Assembly (NCBI GenBank): GCA_032622095.1
Contig: CP136063.1
Span: forward strand, 32,120,987-32,184,986
Direction of reading: 5' to 3'
Origin: Siphonodentalium dalli
Lineage: Eukaryota; Mollusca; Scaphopoda; Gadilida; Siphonodentaliidae
Length of the DNA stretch: 64,000 nt
A program made the position numbers and the translations under genes. Below the pieces are notes generated by a model. The model did no database searches and had not been told where the DNA came from. It saw nothing but the letters and a program-made list of their open reading frames with translations. Below are positions 19,964 through 32,077 of the stretch, piece after piece. Within the stretch, counting starts at the first letter, position 1. Each line of letters starts with the position of its first letter.

Positions 19964-21197
19964 CTAGAGGTGTGACTGTCCACACCCCCCCCCCCCGTGT
20001 AAAATACTAAGATGTTTCACATGTCAGTAATCATTTAGTTAAAATAATAACATAACAGTTTCCATTGTAGGTGCACAACAATAACACTAATCTTAAACCT
20101 ATTGACCGAATAAATGTAGGAATAAAAGTTCAGACAAAATTATGCATGTTGCGAAAGTGTTCTAGGTCGAAAAAGGGGAATAACTCCACAAAAAAGACAT
20201 CATATTCACAGGTGCACAGGTTCCCGTGGTACTTAAAGGTACTCAACCCGTAAAGAGGGTCCCCCATCTCAACAGATTCCAACAACAACAATCCGATCAG
20301 AGGGTCCTATATTACTATTTCTTTGGCTTTGGGGGTAAAAAATATTTGATTCGAGTCGAGGAACCCATCAAACAAAGCTCAGAGTTATTAGATATTGATT
20401 TTTCAAATTTGTTATGTTCTCGAGATGAGTACCAATAACTGCCGTAATCTGCTCTGGATGTGTACCTCAAATCTATTCAAACAGACAAGGATGAATAACT
20501 CTAAAATCAAGTGGTAATTTTAACGCAATTTTGACTGAGTTCTGGGCCAGATAGTATTCCCGATAATGAAAAATAATAGATTTATAAAATCGATATCTAA
20601 CAAATCTGAGCTTTGATGGGTGACTTCCTCGACTCGAATCAAATATTTTTGACCCCCGAAGCCATTGAAATAGTAATTGAGAGGAGTTTTATCGGGTTGA
20701 GTACCTTTAATATCAGTGCCAAGTTAAAAAAGAATTCACTTAAAAATGTAGAAATAAAAGCTGAAACAAAATTATGCATGTTGCAAACAAATTTCTAAGT
20801 TGAAAAAGGGGGATAACTCCACCAAAAATGTCGGACAGACGTCACAATTGCAGCTGCACAGGTTCCCATGGTACTAAATATCTGTGCCAAGTTTAAAAAG
20901 AATTCACCTAAAAATGTAGGAATAAAAGCTCGGACAAAATTATACATGTTGCGAACAAATTTTAAGTCGAAAAAGGGGAGATAACTCCACCAAAAAAAGT
21001 TCGACAGACGTCATAATCGCAGGTGCACAGGTTCCCATGGTGGTTGATGTCTGTGCCAAGTTTCGCGGAAATTGATCGAAAAACGACTGAGAAAAACTCC
21101 GGACAAATTTGTGTCCACAGACGACGGACGGACGGACGACGGACTCCAGTATACCCCCTTAACTTCGTTGCGGGGGGGGGGGGGGGGGGGGGGGTAT
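19964..21197 (+). mobile_element. Satellite-carrying element, copy A
   Basis: Starts CTAGAGGTGTGACTGTCC with a C-run, then an AT-rich leader, then monomers of about 168 bp (GCAGGTGCACAGGTTCCCAT marks each), and ends with GACGGACGG, CTCCAGTATACCCCC, AACTTCGTTGCGG and a run of about 21 G. The same order of parts occurs in copies B, C and D. The layout (unique ends, internal satellite monomers, hairpin-capable C-run/G-run end) resembles the bivalve pearl and other Helitron-like non-autonomous elements; that is an inference. A TTAA MITE interrupts this copy at 20233-20710. Confidence 0.75.
20233..20710. mobile_element. TTAA MITE with long TIRs, nested in copy A
   Basis: TTAA at 20233-20236 and 20707-20710; ends AGGTACTCAACCCG and CGGGTTGAGTACCT. 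The inverted similarity extends about 190 bp inwards (ATATTTGATTCGAGTCGAGG is shared by both arms). Removal restores the satellite monomer text around TGGTACTTAATATC, which proves an insertion into an existing repeat. No coding sequence. Confidence 0.85.
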
Positions 21198-21389
21198 CAA
21201 AAAGATTGCATTTGCATATTGTGTTTTCGTGTTTTTTTTTAATCCATATACAATTTATTAACGGCAATATTTTTTGTAACAATGAAAATTGGTCCGTTAT
21301 CGCGTATTTTGAAATCTGCGTATCAAAGCGTCAATGATTGTGTTTCCAACCAGACCTGCATGGTGAGCTATACAGAATGGATGTTTGCT

Positions 21390-22035
21390 CATAGAAACGT
21401 TTGAAACACCCTATCATATTCCACCATGCAGTATACAACACATTGGAACTTTTTAAAGTTTTGACAGGGAATCTTCAAGTTATAAAGTCGAAAAATAACG
21501 CAGGGGATATTATACGTCACGCTCTCAGTTCCTGGCTTAATAATGTATACTTCATTAATTGTAGGTGAAGATCCCAACTAAAAAACATGCTGAGTGCGAT
21601 CTATATCAAAATCACCAATAAGTTATTTAAAGTACAAACCAGAAAAATTCCCGTCTGACACGCCCGAACGGCCTTATGTAGTTCGGAAAATTTAAGCGAT
21701 CTGGGAGAGGACTTACAAAAAAGCCACAATAGGCTTGTTGTCTCATCCCTTTCCAATCACCCATACTCATCCATTAGCATTTTTGTAAAATATTCAACTT
21801 GTTTTGTATTGGGAATAAATATTGTTTACACCAAAAAACATGCAATTTCGAGTGGGACCTTCACCTATAGTGAAGTATATTATTAAGGAACAGCTATATA
21901 TAACTAAGAAATATATTCCCCGTGTTACTTTTTCGACTTGATCCCTGTCAAAACTTCAAAAAGTTCCCAGGTTTTGAACTGTTGGAAAATTATCTCTATG
22001 GCCGTTAGTCAGAGTAGAGATTCATGGCATGATCT
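21390..22035. mobile_element. Degenerate MITE of the ATGCCATGAATCTC family
   Basis: The right end (about 21960-22035) matches the ends of the element at 26779-27179: TTTTGAACTG, then CAGAGTAGAGATTCATGGCA and TGATCT. The left end (about 21400-21560) is an inverted but diverged counterpart (TATCATATTCCACCA, AAAGTTTTGACAGGGAA). About 640 bp, non-coding. Confidence 0.55.
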
Positions 22036-22232
22036 AGGTCGATTTCTGAAATGATCCGGGGCCCGTCGAGAAAAAGACGAGCAAAAAAAAAACACAAACA
22101 AACACTGCTGAACAAAAGTTACAAAACTAAACAAAGCCAAAGGGGGGGACTCTTGCATGAGAAACTCTTTTATTTCTTTTCATGTTCACTGTCATTGAAT
22201 CATACAATGAGGGGGGCAAAGGAATTTAAGGA

Positions 22233-22408
22233 ATGGTCATTTTAGTAAAGGACATTTTGTCGGACACTCTGAAAAGGACCGGGATACGAAAGAGTGAATG
22301 TATTATCGTTGTAGGTGAACGCTCTCCGTTGCACGACATGTATAGCATGATGGTTAATTATAATCCCAACACGCTGCAACACGCAGAAATAATTTTAGAT
22401 AGCCAGGT
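22233..22408 (+). CDS. Candidate exon, unknown
   Basis: An open stretch with protein-like composition (GIRKSECIIVVGERSPLHDM) ends at a consensus donor (AGCCAG followed by GTAGGG). No family recognised and no partner exon found. It may be chance. Confidence 0.2.
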
Positions 22409-22439
22409 AGGGCTATGTTTATTCTATATTCTCTGAGCA

Positions 22440-23990
22440 TGTGGTGTGAAAAATTCCAAATAAAACTATTTTTAGCAGGCGTTTTCTGACCGCAAAACTT
22501 CAACATGCATGCATTAATGCAGTTAACGCAATTAAACTGCATGAGTTAACGCAATTAAATTGTGACCACATGTTCCCGTCTATTTTTTTTGTCACACAAA
22601 ATCAATACAATCACTATGAGTATAGTTACAAATTGTTTTTAACATTCTCGGAGAGTCATATGTACCTGATATTTGTTTAAAACTTCACGCAAAAACTATC
22701 AAAAATAATCAAGTTTAACTTTAGGCCTATATATAGGCCTATATATGCGTGTTGTCGACCCACTGTAAAGCTCTTATATAGTAGATGCACGTGGCCTTCC
22801 TCGCACCTGTTAATGTTTGGGGAATTTATATCCCACGATGCATCATTCTCGCTATCGTATTCTCGCTATCGTAAAAATGGTCCATCAAACATGAATTCCA
22901 GCGTGACGGAATCACCAATCGCAGAGCTTTTTTCAACTTGTACCCGACCGTATGTGGTTCATATATACTAGTCCAAGTCTTCTCGTACTAAAGCCGGCTA
23001 AGATATTGGGATGGAGGTGCCGGTCTTTAATATATACCAATGATATTTCGCTACTATTTTTTTTTAGAATGATGGAGCAAAGTGATATAATTACGAAATA
23101 CATAATGGAAGTTGATACTCATTTAAAGAATGCATCGGTATAAACAAAAGTTCGGCCGTGACGGAATCACACGAAAAGTTCCCTTGCGTCGAGGGTAGGC
23201 ATACCCTTCATTATCAAGATAACTCTGTGAATTGTTACACATAACATACTTCCATTGGCTCTTTACAAAACGGGTTAAGATTTCCCCTGACAAACAACAT
23301 ATTTATATTGTATAAATGTATAATGAAGTGTAGATATTTAAATACCAGATGGTGAGCGTGACGGAATTTTTTTTAGGTATAGTTTTTGTTTGTGTAACAA
23401 GTGCAGACATTTTCATAAAATCATAAAACTTGGCACATGTGTATGTTAGGTCCCTCGTATTATTTTCAGATATGGTGGCAGTCACGAAAATACTTGCCAT
23501 GGCAACGGTTGCTATGCGACGGTTTTTACCTTCGAAACGGGTTGGTGGTATAGGGGTACGTTAGGCCTAAACCGTAATTTTACCAAAATATATGTGCAAA
23601 AGGGGGATAGGCCTACTATGGTAATTGAGGCAGATTGTGATATGGGAAATGTGACAAAAATATCATTTCCATTGAGCTGCTTGAAAATGATATTTGGGTT
23701 CATTTGACCTTAATTATTTGGCAAAATATGAAAATATGCGTTGACTGCGCATGCGCGCATCATTGATCCCCCAGTCACACAATAGGCCTATCTGGTGTTT
23801 AAGAGATTGTATAGTGTGGGCAATGACCATTCCAAAATATATTCATTGGATAGTAATTATGAAATACAGAAGAAGCAACAACATTCTCCGATGACATTCT
23901 TATGATGCAAATTATAGGCCTATACCCATGCTCGGTCTCCAAACGGCTGCTTTTCCGTGGAATTCATGCAAATGGAACGTTGTTGGGACC
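22440..23990. other. No gene; scattered short motifs
   Basis: AT-rich, with repeated GTGACGGAATCAC-like motifs (22903, 23157, 23356) and AGGCCTA motifs. A nested palindrome of GGCCTATATA lies at about 22725-22747. Nothing coding is supported. Confidence 0.5.
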
Positions 23991-24720
23991 CACCAACCCT
24001 CGCATCTAAAAAAAAATTTGTTGGTCCCATCGACCACCCACCCACCCCGCCGCATACAGGCCTAGCTACGTGCGGAAATCCCCCCCTGAAATAATGACTT
24101 TAGTAATACTTCAGTAAGTTCTGTAGAATTATGTCAAGTTCAGTTCTACAATTAGGGCCTATGCATCATTATATTTTTTATGAAAATTGTTGTTGTTTAT
24201 ATACAGCTGGTTTATATGAAAATTTCCAAGGCTTCAGTGCTGTTGAGTTATTGAATAACACTAATCAGCTATTCAAACCCTCCCGTCTGCGTAAAACAAA
24301 ATAGAATAAGTCTTCTGTCAGTAGGCCTGCATATCTTTTATTACAGGTGTGTATATTTGATTAGCTTGGTTTGGTATAATTAAGATAATTTAAAAGACAG
24401 TTTTTGTTTAAAAAATTGTCGTTACGAAATTTATGTTTGAATTTACCTTGGACTGATAGCTGGGACCGACACCTATCTGCAACAAAATACAATACGATAA
24501 CTGCCTGCAGTCGGTCAATAGCAGTTAGCATTACATTATTTCTTTTATTCTCAGTTATTCTTATTAATTAAGGTGTTTAAGCCAATTAAACGGCAAAAAC
24601 AGTCAAAAGACATGCAGGAAAAAACATTTTGAGTTGCGGAAAAAAATTGTTTGTTGGTCCTATCGGCCATCCACCCCGGCATGCGTTCCCGGACAACCCC
24701 CCCCCCCCCCCCCATCTCTG
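23985..24720. repeat. Two direct copies of a TTGTTGGTCC repeat
   Basis: AAATTTGTTGGTCCCATCGA at about 24011 and a similar TTGTTTGTTGGTCCTATCGG at about 24650, each followed by a CCACCC-rich stretch and a C-run. A further stretch around 24480-24545 (ATAACTGCCTGCAGTC) recurs in inverse at about 47590, so these belong to dispersed repeats. Confidence 0.6.
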
Positions 24721-25603
24721 CGATTTACGCGCCTGCTCTGATGTCATAATGTCTAAATCCGGCGAGAATCTAGAACTAAGCATACGATTGGCTAAAGGCC
24801 TATACGTGAATGTGTGCGCATGCGCAGATTATTTCCGGTCAAATTATCGGCTGCTTTTTACAAGATTCAAGATTTTACGAAAAAACAATTAGTCTCCGAA
24901 GATAATGGCGAGGAAAGCCAAAACAATTCAACAAGAGAAAAAAGGAACTATACACGCTAGAGATATACCATGATACTATTGATAGGAGGCAGAATTCGGC
25001 GAATAGACGAAGTTTACGAACGTTTCTCCCGGTGACATTGGATCACATTGACTGAGAAATTGAATGTCATTCACTGTCAGTGTCAAAACTGTCATGATTG
25101 TCGACAACTGTTAGTCAACACTACTGACTACAACTGTCAAGTTGAACTTGAACTCACTGTGGAACTCACACTATGGACGCATAATGGTTGCATATAAATT
25201 ATAAGTGATGGACACGTGCGCTAAAACTAAAAGCCTAAATTCAGATCACCAACCGGGACAAAACTAATTTATATGAATTTATGTTGGACTCGGAGTCAGA
25301 GGGAGAGATACGATACATGCAGTCACAGCAGTGTGCACTGGAATTTGGATCTCGGAGACAATCACGTGACAATCAATGTGACATCAGAAGAAAAAAAATG
25401 GAATCGGTCATATATTATATAAAGTAATATTAGACTCCTACTAGTCCTAGTCATACAAAGTGCAAATTTCTCCCACTAGTCTCAGCTAGTCTCGGGGCAA
25501 AACATCCCCATGTGTGCAGCAGCTTCATCAAAAAACTTTCAGAGCATATCAACAAAGTTGAACACTTTAAATTACAATACAACAGTATATACATTATACT
25601 GTA

Positions 25604-25642
25604 GATGCACTAGTACTAGTAGTACTAGTAGTACTAGTACGG
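25604..25642. repeat. Microsatellite (ACTAGT/AGTACT)n
   Basis: Alternating ACTAGTAGT units, self-complementary over its length. Confidence 0.85.
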
Positions 25643-25835
25643 TATTGACTAATTTAAAGACATGACCAAAAAGGATAATTAATGATCCGATAGAGTCTTA
25701 CTCTTAGACTAAGTTAGAGGTACCAACCGTACCATAGTACGGTATATGCATATGTGTTTCTTTAGATGGGACGTGGCTGACACGGATAGCGAGAATGATG
25801 CATTCTTGTTAAATCTGGTATCCAAACATTGACTT

Positions 25836-26811
25836 CAGCCAGAGTAGAGATTCATGGCATGATCTATAAATTAAAAGGTTCCTTGACCTTGGTAAGTTGG
25901 TTCAATCAATATATTTCATAAATCTGTGGCCATCTGCCGATTGACTATCTTCAAGCTATTCTCTTTCCTTTAGCCAAGTTTAGGCTTTTACCGTAGGTTG
26001 AATTTAACTCCTATTATGATGTCCATTTAGACCATTTCACGGATAAGTATCCAAACACACACATTTGATTATCTCCCGGATGCAATTACTATTTTATATT
26101 TAGAGTGGGTCCATAAAACTAATTACAGTATAATATAACTTGTTAAATTATATCCCCAGCAACAAGGGAGAGATGAAGGAACAAAGAATTGCGATATTAA
26201 GGACTACTCTTCGGCTCCAAATAAAAGTGCAGCCCCAGATAATAGTGCAGGGGGGAAATTCCATTGAAAGTTAATAAACGTGCAGACCCAAATAATAGTG
26301 CAGGGGGGACTCTGAGCAACACATCAACATATTAACGGTGGTTAAACAAAGTATTTTTATAATATAGGAATAAGTATCAAGTATAGGAATCAACATAGTA
26401 TGTGTCATGTGGTGTTTTATTCAATATTTAAATGTTCACATGTATGTCATATACATGTATATGCATAAAGTTATACCTGTAAGCCCACCATTTTGATATC
26501 AGAGTCATATAGAAATCTAGAGTTTGTGCTGCTTTCAATTTTTATAGCCTCAAAATTAATAAATGTTTATTTGGAGCCCAAGAGTACCTAAGAGTACCTA
26601 TATTGTTGAAAAGAGTTCTCATAAAATTACCAAAAAAATAGGTAGCCTTAAACATATTTACAGTGGGTCTGAAAACCAAAAGGGAAGAGAATAGCTTGAA
26701 GATAGATTGTCAGCTCATTTTATTTCAATTGGCCACAGATTTATGAAATATATTGATTGAGCCAAAGAACCCAATCTATAGATCATGCCATGAATCTCTT
26801 CTCTGGCCGAT
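25836..26811. repeat. Inverted duplication, arms of about 240-390 bp
   Basis: The left arm starts GCCAGAGTAGAGATTCATGG and contains TCAATATATTTCATAAATCT, CTTCAAGCTATTCTCTT and GGCTCCAAATAAA; the right arm contains the complements in reverse order. The arms include a terminal stub of the ATGCCATGAATCTC MITE. The centre has two GTGCAG-rich copies (26225-26305). Confidence 0.75.
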
Positions 26812-27179
26812 GCTCGAAGAGATCATATTCCACCAGTACAAAACCCGGGAACTTTTTACAGTTTTAACAGGGAACCTTATACATATAAAAATAACGTGGG
26901 AAATGTATTTTCTTTGTTAATTTACCGGTACCCAGCCCTCTTAATTCAGATTGGTTTGCTTCAGCAAATTTCTTCGGCAATGCTGATTGCTGTAGCCAAT
27001 TATGAAGGCTGGGTACCTGTTGCTTAATTTATTCATACCGGTAGGTACCTGATGTTCCCAGCTCGAAATTACATTTAACCTTTAAGTAACTTTAAACGTT
27101 CCCAACTTCCCAGGTTTTGAACTGGTGGAATATGATCTCTACGGTTGTCAGCCAGAGTAGAGATTCATGGCATGATCTA
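26779..27179. mobile_element. MITE with AGATCATGCCATGAATCTC ends
   Basis: 401 bp with inverted ends (AGATCATGCCATGAATCTC at both outer edges) and inner matching blocks GATCATATTCCACCAG and AAAACC-GGGAAC. Non-coding; related to the copy at 21390-22035. Confidence 0.75.
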
Positions 27180-27180
27180 A

Positions 27181-27778
27181 CTAGAGGTGTGACTGTCCCA
27201 ATGGGACTACGGATACCCCCCTGTTTTTAAAATACTAAGATGTTTCACATGTCAGTAAACATTTAGTTAAAATAATAAAATAACAGTTCCCATTGCAGGT
27301 GTACAACCATAACCCTAATCTTAAACCTATTGACCGAAAAATGTAGGAATAAAAGCTTGGAAAAAATTATGTATGTTGCGAAAAAAATTCTAAGTTTAAA
27401 AAGGGGAATAACTCCACCAAAAAATGTCAGACAGACGTCATAATCGCAGGTGCACAAGTTCCCATGGTACTAAATATCTGTGCCACGTTTTAAAAAAATT
27501 GACCGAAAAATGTAGGAATAAAAGCTCGGACAAAAGTATACATGTTGCGAAAATTTTCTAAGTCGAAAAATGGGGGATAACTCCACGAAAAAAAGTCCGA
27601 CAGACGTCATAATCGCAGGTGCACAGGTTCCCATGGTGGTTGATGTCTGCCAAGTTTCACGACAATTGATCAAAAAACAACTGAGAAAAACTCCGGACAA
27701 ATCTGTGTCCACGGACGGACGGACAAGCTGACTCCAGTATACCCCCCCTAACTTCGTTGCGGTGGGGGGGGGGGGGGT
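27181..27778 (+). mobile_element. Satellite-carrying element, copy B
   Basis: Same order of parts as copy A, from CTAGAGGTGTGACTGTCC to the CTAACTTCGTTGCGG/G-run end. Two monomers of about 168 bp. It starts directly at the end of a MITE. Confidence 0.78.
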
Positions 27779-27928
27779 ATAACTAATCTATAGATAATTT
27801 ATATATTATTAGTAAAAGTATTTTATCAGTTTAAATCATTGATTATTGTATTGCCATCTTAGTACGAGTCATTGAATTTTGTACATGGATGCATGCCCAT
27901 CTACGGTACTACTAGTAGTACACTTATT

Positions 27929-28585
27929 ATACCCCCCACAACGAAGTTGGGGGGGGGGGGGGTATACTGGAGTCAGCTTGTCCGTCGGTCTGTCCGTAGA
28001 CACAAATTTGTCTGGAGTTTTTCTCAGTGGTTTTTTGATCAATTTCCGTGAAACTTGGCACAGACATCAACCACCATGGGAACCTGTGCACCTGTGATTA
28101 TGACGTCTGTCGGATATTTTTTGGTGGAGTTATCCTCCCTTTTTTGACTTAGAAAATTTTTGCAAAATGTATAATTTTGTCCGAGCTTTTATTCATACAT
28201 TTTTCGGTCAATTTAAAAAAAAACTTGACATATATTTAGTACACGGGAACCTGTACACCTGCGATTATGACGTCTGTCCAACATTTTTTGGTGGAGTTAT
28301 CTCCCTTTTTCAACTAAGAAATGTTTTTTTGCGACATGTCTAATTTTGTCCGAGCTTTTATTCCTACATTTTTAGGTCAATGTTTTTTTAATCTTGGCAG
28401 TAATATTTAGTACCATGGGAACCTGTGCATCTGCGATTATGATGTCTGTCCAACTTTTTCTTGTGGAGTTATTCCCATTTTTTTACTTAGAAATTTTTTG
28501 CAACAAGCATAATTTTGTCCGAGCTTTTTTATTCCCACATTTTTCGGTCAATAGGTTTAAGATTAGGGTTAGGGTTGTGCACCTG
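27929..28585 (-). mobile_element. Satellite-carrying element, copy C (inverse, truncated)
   Basis: Begins with the hairpin end (TATACCCCCC, ACAACGAAGTTGG, G-run) and runs through about three monomers. It stops after the AGATTAGGGTT segment and lacks the CTAGAGGTGTG terminus. With copy B it forms a large inverted pair around a 150-bp loop. Confidence 0.75.
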
Positions 28586-28639
28586 CAATGAGAATGCAAA
28601 ACACAGGTATGATTTGATTCGATATTCGTTTCGTGTCGA

Positions 28640-28800
28640 TTTAGACACGAAAGACCTCATTTACAAAGTTGGAATGTACACTTACAATTCACACTTAGTG
28701 GCAAGATGCTGCCACTGTTGGACTTGTACACTTCGTTGTAAATGTATACTCACACTTCGTTGTAAGTGTACACTTGGAGCATAAATTTCCTACACTTATG
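28640..28800. repeat. ACACTTCGTTGTAA direct repeats
   Basis: ACACTTCGTTGTAA with TGTA occurs twice and related ACACTTAC/ACACTTGG motifs several times. Irregular. Confidence 0.5.
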
Positions 28801-28848
28801 ACACACTTGGGAAATGTACCTTAGAGTTCCAACTATTTAATAATAATT

Positions 28849-29623
28849 ATAACCCCCCCCCCCCCCCACAATGAAGTTAGGGGGAGGGGGTATACTGGAG
28901 TTCGTCTGTGGACATAAATTTGTCCGGAGTTTTTCTCAGTCGTTTTTTTTTATCAATTTTCGTGAAACTTGGTACAGACATCAACCACCATGGGAACCTG
29001 TGCACCTGCGATTATGACCTTGGTCAGACTTTTTTTGGTGGAGTTATCCCCCCCCTTTTTCGACTTAGAAAAGATGTATAATTTTGTCCGAGCTTTTATT
29101 CCTACATTTTTAGGTAAATTTTTGTTTAACTTGGCACAGATATTTAGTACCATGATAACCTGTGCACCTGCGATTGTGATGTCTGTCCGACATTTATTGG
29201 TGGAGTTATCCCCCTTTTTTTACTTAGAATTTTTTTTTGCAACATTCCTAATTTTGTCCGAACTTTTATTCCTACATTTTTAGGTCAATGTTTTTTAATC
29301 TTGGCACTCCCATTTAGTACCATGGGAACCTGTGCACCTGCGATTATGATGTCTGTTCGACTTTTTTTTGTGGAGTTATTCCCCTTTTTCGACTTGGAAA
29401 ATTTTGGCAACATGCATAATTTTGTCTGAGCTTTTATTCCTACATTTTTCGGTCAATAGCTTTAAGATTAGGGTTGTGTACTGCAATGTGAACTGTTATT
29501 TTATAATTTAACTAAATGTTTACTGACATGTGAAACATCTTAGTATTTAAAAAACGGGGTGGGGGGGGGGGGGGGGGGGGGGGGGTGGTATCCTTAATCC
29601 CATTGGGACAGTCACACCTCTAG
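28849..29623 (-). mobile_element. Satellite-carrying element, copy D (inverse, complete)
   Basis: Complete from the C-run/G-run hairpin end to GGACAGTCACACCTCTAG. Holds about three monomers and ends with a G-run of about 24 bp before the terminus. Confidence 0.78.
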
Positions 29624-29738
29624 TTCCAACTGAAAATACATATGTATGCTGATATTTCTCACTGATATGTGCAGCAAATTTACAGCCTTAAGGATGCACA
29701 GAAAGATCAAATTTGCAGCTATTGGCTTTAATCAATAA

Positions 29739-29803
29739 ATTTGAAAAATGATCAAAGAAATATGGGTTGATACAAAAATCAGACTTGGCACTGAAATGGT
29801 TAA
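29739..29803. mobile_element. Terminal piece of the GGCACTGAAA...TTAA element
   Basis: AATGATCAAAGAAATATGGG through AGACTTGGCACTGAAATGG to TTAA repeats the right end of the palindromic element at 8530-8598 with few changes. The remainder is missing. Confidence 0.65.
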
Positions 29804-29939
29804 AGCACTAAATTGTCATTGTTTCAAAATAAATAATTATGTTTGTAACTTATTTGTTGTTATTACTAAATGTCTTGCACCTGCCATTTTACTATGTACT
29901 TCTTTTAATTAGGTCCCTTACTTAATTGTACAGGTTGCT

Positions 29940-30605
29940 TGATTCAAGCTAATATTAGGCTAAATATTAGCTAGATATTAACTAGAATATAGCTAGATGT
30001 TAGCTAATATTATACTAGATACCAGCTAAAAGATAGCTAGATTTTAACTAGAGTATAGCTAGATTTTAACTAGAATATAGCTAGATTCTGGCTAATGCTG
30101 TACTAAATACTATAGCTAAAAAAATATAGCTAGATAATGGCTGATATATTTAGCTAATATTTAGTTATATTCTAGTTAAAATTTAGCCATTTTAGCTGGT
30201 TTCTGCAGCTGGCATCCAGACCATACTAAATCTTAGCTAAACATTAGTTAAAAATTAGCTATAGCTAAAAATTAGCTAATTTATGTAACTAAAAAGTAGC
30301 TAATTGTTAGCTAGATTATGGCTAAATAGCTCATTTGCATAACTAACTAAAAAGTAGCTAAATCTTAGCTAGATTCTAGCTAAATAACTAATTAGCATAG
30401 TTGAAACGGCTAAAAGATAGCTAACGCTCATGGGATTTCATCAAAGGAAATTCATCTTAGCTAATATCTAGCTAATGTCAGCTAATATCTAGTTAAGCTA
30501 AATAGTAACTAGGATATTGACTAGACCTTAACTAAAGGTAGGCTAATGTGACTGGCTAATAGTTGGCTAATAATTAACTAGAATATAACTGATTTTTGGT
30601 AGGGG
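29940..30605. repeat. Right TAGCTA-rich terminal array
   Basis: About 660 bp of TAGCTA, TTAGCTA and TTAACTAGAATATAGCTAGA variants, inverse to the left array. It ends TTTTTGGTAGGGG at 30605. Confidence 0.8.
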
Positions 30606-32077
30606 ATACAATGGTGTATGTGTTGGTATTCAACAACAGACACTAGGCAACGATAACTACCAGGTATATTGTCACCACAAGCTGCCCAAACCCCAAGTTT
30701 ATTAAGTCAAATGTGTTTCCGTGCTGTAAACAATAATGATTTCCAATTTCGGGAACGCAAACCGGAAAGAAATATGGTGCGTATTGGCGATGTGTATGCT
30801 GGTTTAATTTAATAGTATTTGAAGTTTTTATGGCTAGTATATATAGTTACTATAGTATAGATGGATAAATATTAAAGTATATAGATAGATATAAAATGTA
30901 TAATCCCGATTTAAACTTTGATTGTTTTAGTTTCGTTTCCGTGTTTGTTGTATTCCGTGTTTTATAACAGAGAACGAGAATCGAACGGACCTCAAAAAAA
31001 TCTGTCCATGCGTATTCTCTTTAATTAAGTTAAATTCACCGATGTTACTGAATATATTTGGCGACAAAATTATCCGAGAGCACCATTTTATAGTGTGCAA
31101 ATATATTTTTAATTGTTGTATTTTGGCTTGTTGGAAATAAGCGTGATCCATAACCGAAAAATCGTAATTTTATTCCCAATGATTCAGTGATTTTAGGCCG
31201 TTAATTGTGCATAGATCATAGATGTACTAAACTATGAATACTACCGAAAGGGTGTGCCTTTGAATGCAGAAAATCAAGAAACATGTAACTGAGGTGTGGC
31301 AGATGCAAACTAAAATTAAATGCAACAAACAGTCTATGACATTTAAATAAAAAATATGAAGTGTTTTCCATGTTACTGACATTGAAAAATATCTCCCTAT
31401 TTTTCACTAAATCTCCATATTTCTGACGACAAATCTCCCTATTTCCAATTATGAAAGTAAACAGGTCTGATATAAATAGATATATACTATAAGAAGGTAC
31501 ATACATATATCAAATATACCAACAATATATATATGATGTACGGGTAGTATAATGATTTGATCCAGGCCCACTCGCCCCGTTTTTGGGGCGAGCTGGCCCA
31601 CCTTTCAGGGGCGAGCTTGGCCGGGTATTACATTTGTATTAAAGTTGTAAATAAGTTAATATATATTAATATATTAATTTCTTAAGTTCAGATTATGATA
31701 TATTTCAGAGTTATGTCCATCAATTTTTACATTTACATTACTTTAGGCACGTTTGTTAGCAAAGATAATAGCCATGCAGTATATCACACTAGTTGGTTTG
31801 AACGACGAACCGGCGAATTCATAAATAACAATAATGAACTGTTTTCACATTCTGGATATTAAAGTTTCTCTTATTCTCTGAGTTCATCTCACTATCTCTG
31901 GAGTTTGGGAAACCCTTAGAAGCCGTTATTATATCCCCATTCATATCCTATCAAAACAATAGAAGCAGGTTGTTTACACAGTAACCAGTCGACTAATCAC
32001 ACCTCACACGTCAGAGGGTGAGATGGCTTCAGTGTGATAGATAATCACTTTCATATGCCGACCACATACCATATATA
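30606..32077. other. No supported gene
   Basis: AT-rich DNA with two close copies of AAATCTCCCTATTT (31385-31450), three copies of GGGGCGAG (31577-31615; the longer GGGGCGAGCTGGCCC also occurs at about 34260) and no convincing coding region on either strand. Confidence 0.5.

Larger units (their letters stand above)
22838..25803. repeat. 20-bp inverted repeat 3 kb apart
   Basis: ATGCATCATTCTCGCTATCG at 22838-22857 and its complement, with one mismatch, at 25784-25803. It could be the TIR pair of a DNA element; no transposase and no target duplication are visible. Confidence 0.4.
18668..30605. mobile_element. 11.9-kb segment bounded by inverted TAGCTA-rich ends
   Basis: The left end reads CCCCTACCAAAATTTAGCTA; the right end read in reverse begins CCCCTACCAAAAATCAG. 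Behind each terminus lie several hundred bases of degenerate repeats of TAGCTAA, TTAGTTA and CTAGATATTAGC in inverted orientation (left to about 19150, right from about 29940). Flanking bases are AT on both sides, too short to prove a target duplication. The interior shows no transposase, only nested satellite elements and MITEs. It may be one large non-autonomous DNA element or two independent copies of one short element facing each other. Confidence 0.5.

Noticed and set aside
28556-28575. TTAGGGTTAGGGTT, telomere-like
   Set aside because: Only two units, and it belongs to the conserved end of the satellite-carrying element.
31216-31506. Minus-strand 96-codon open frame
   Set aside because: Phe/Leu/Ser-rich without motif, over a small AAATCTCCCTATTT repeat; composition fits AT-rich non-coding DNA.
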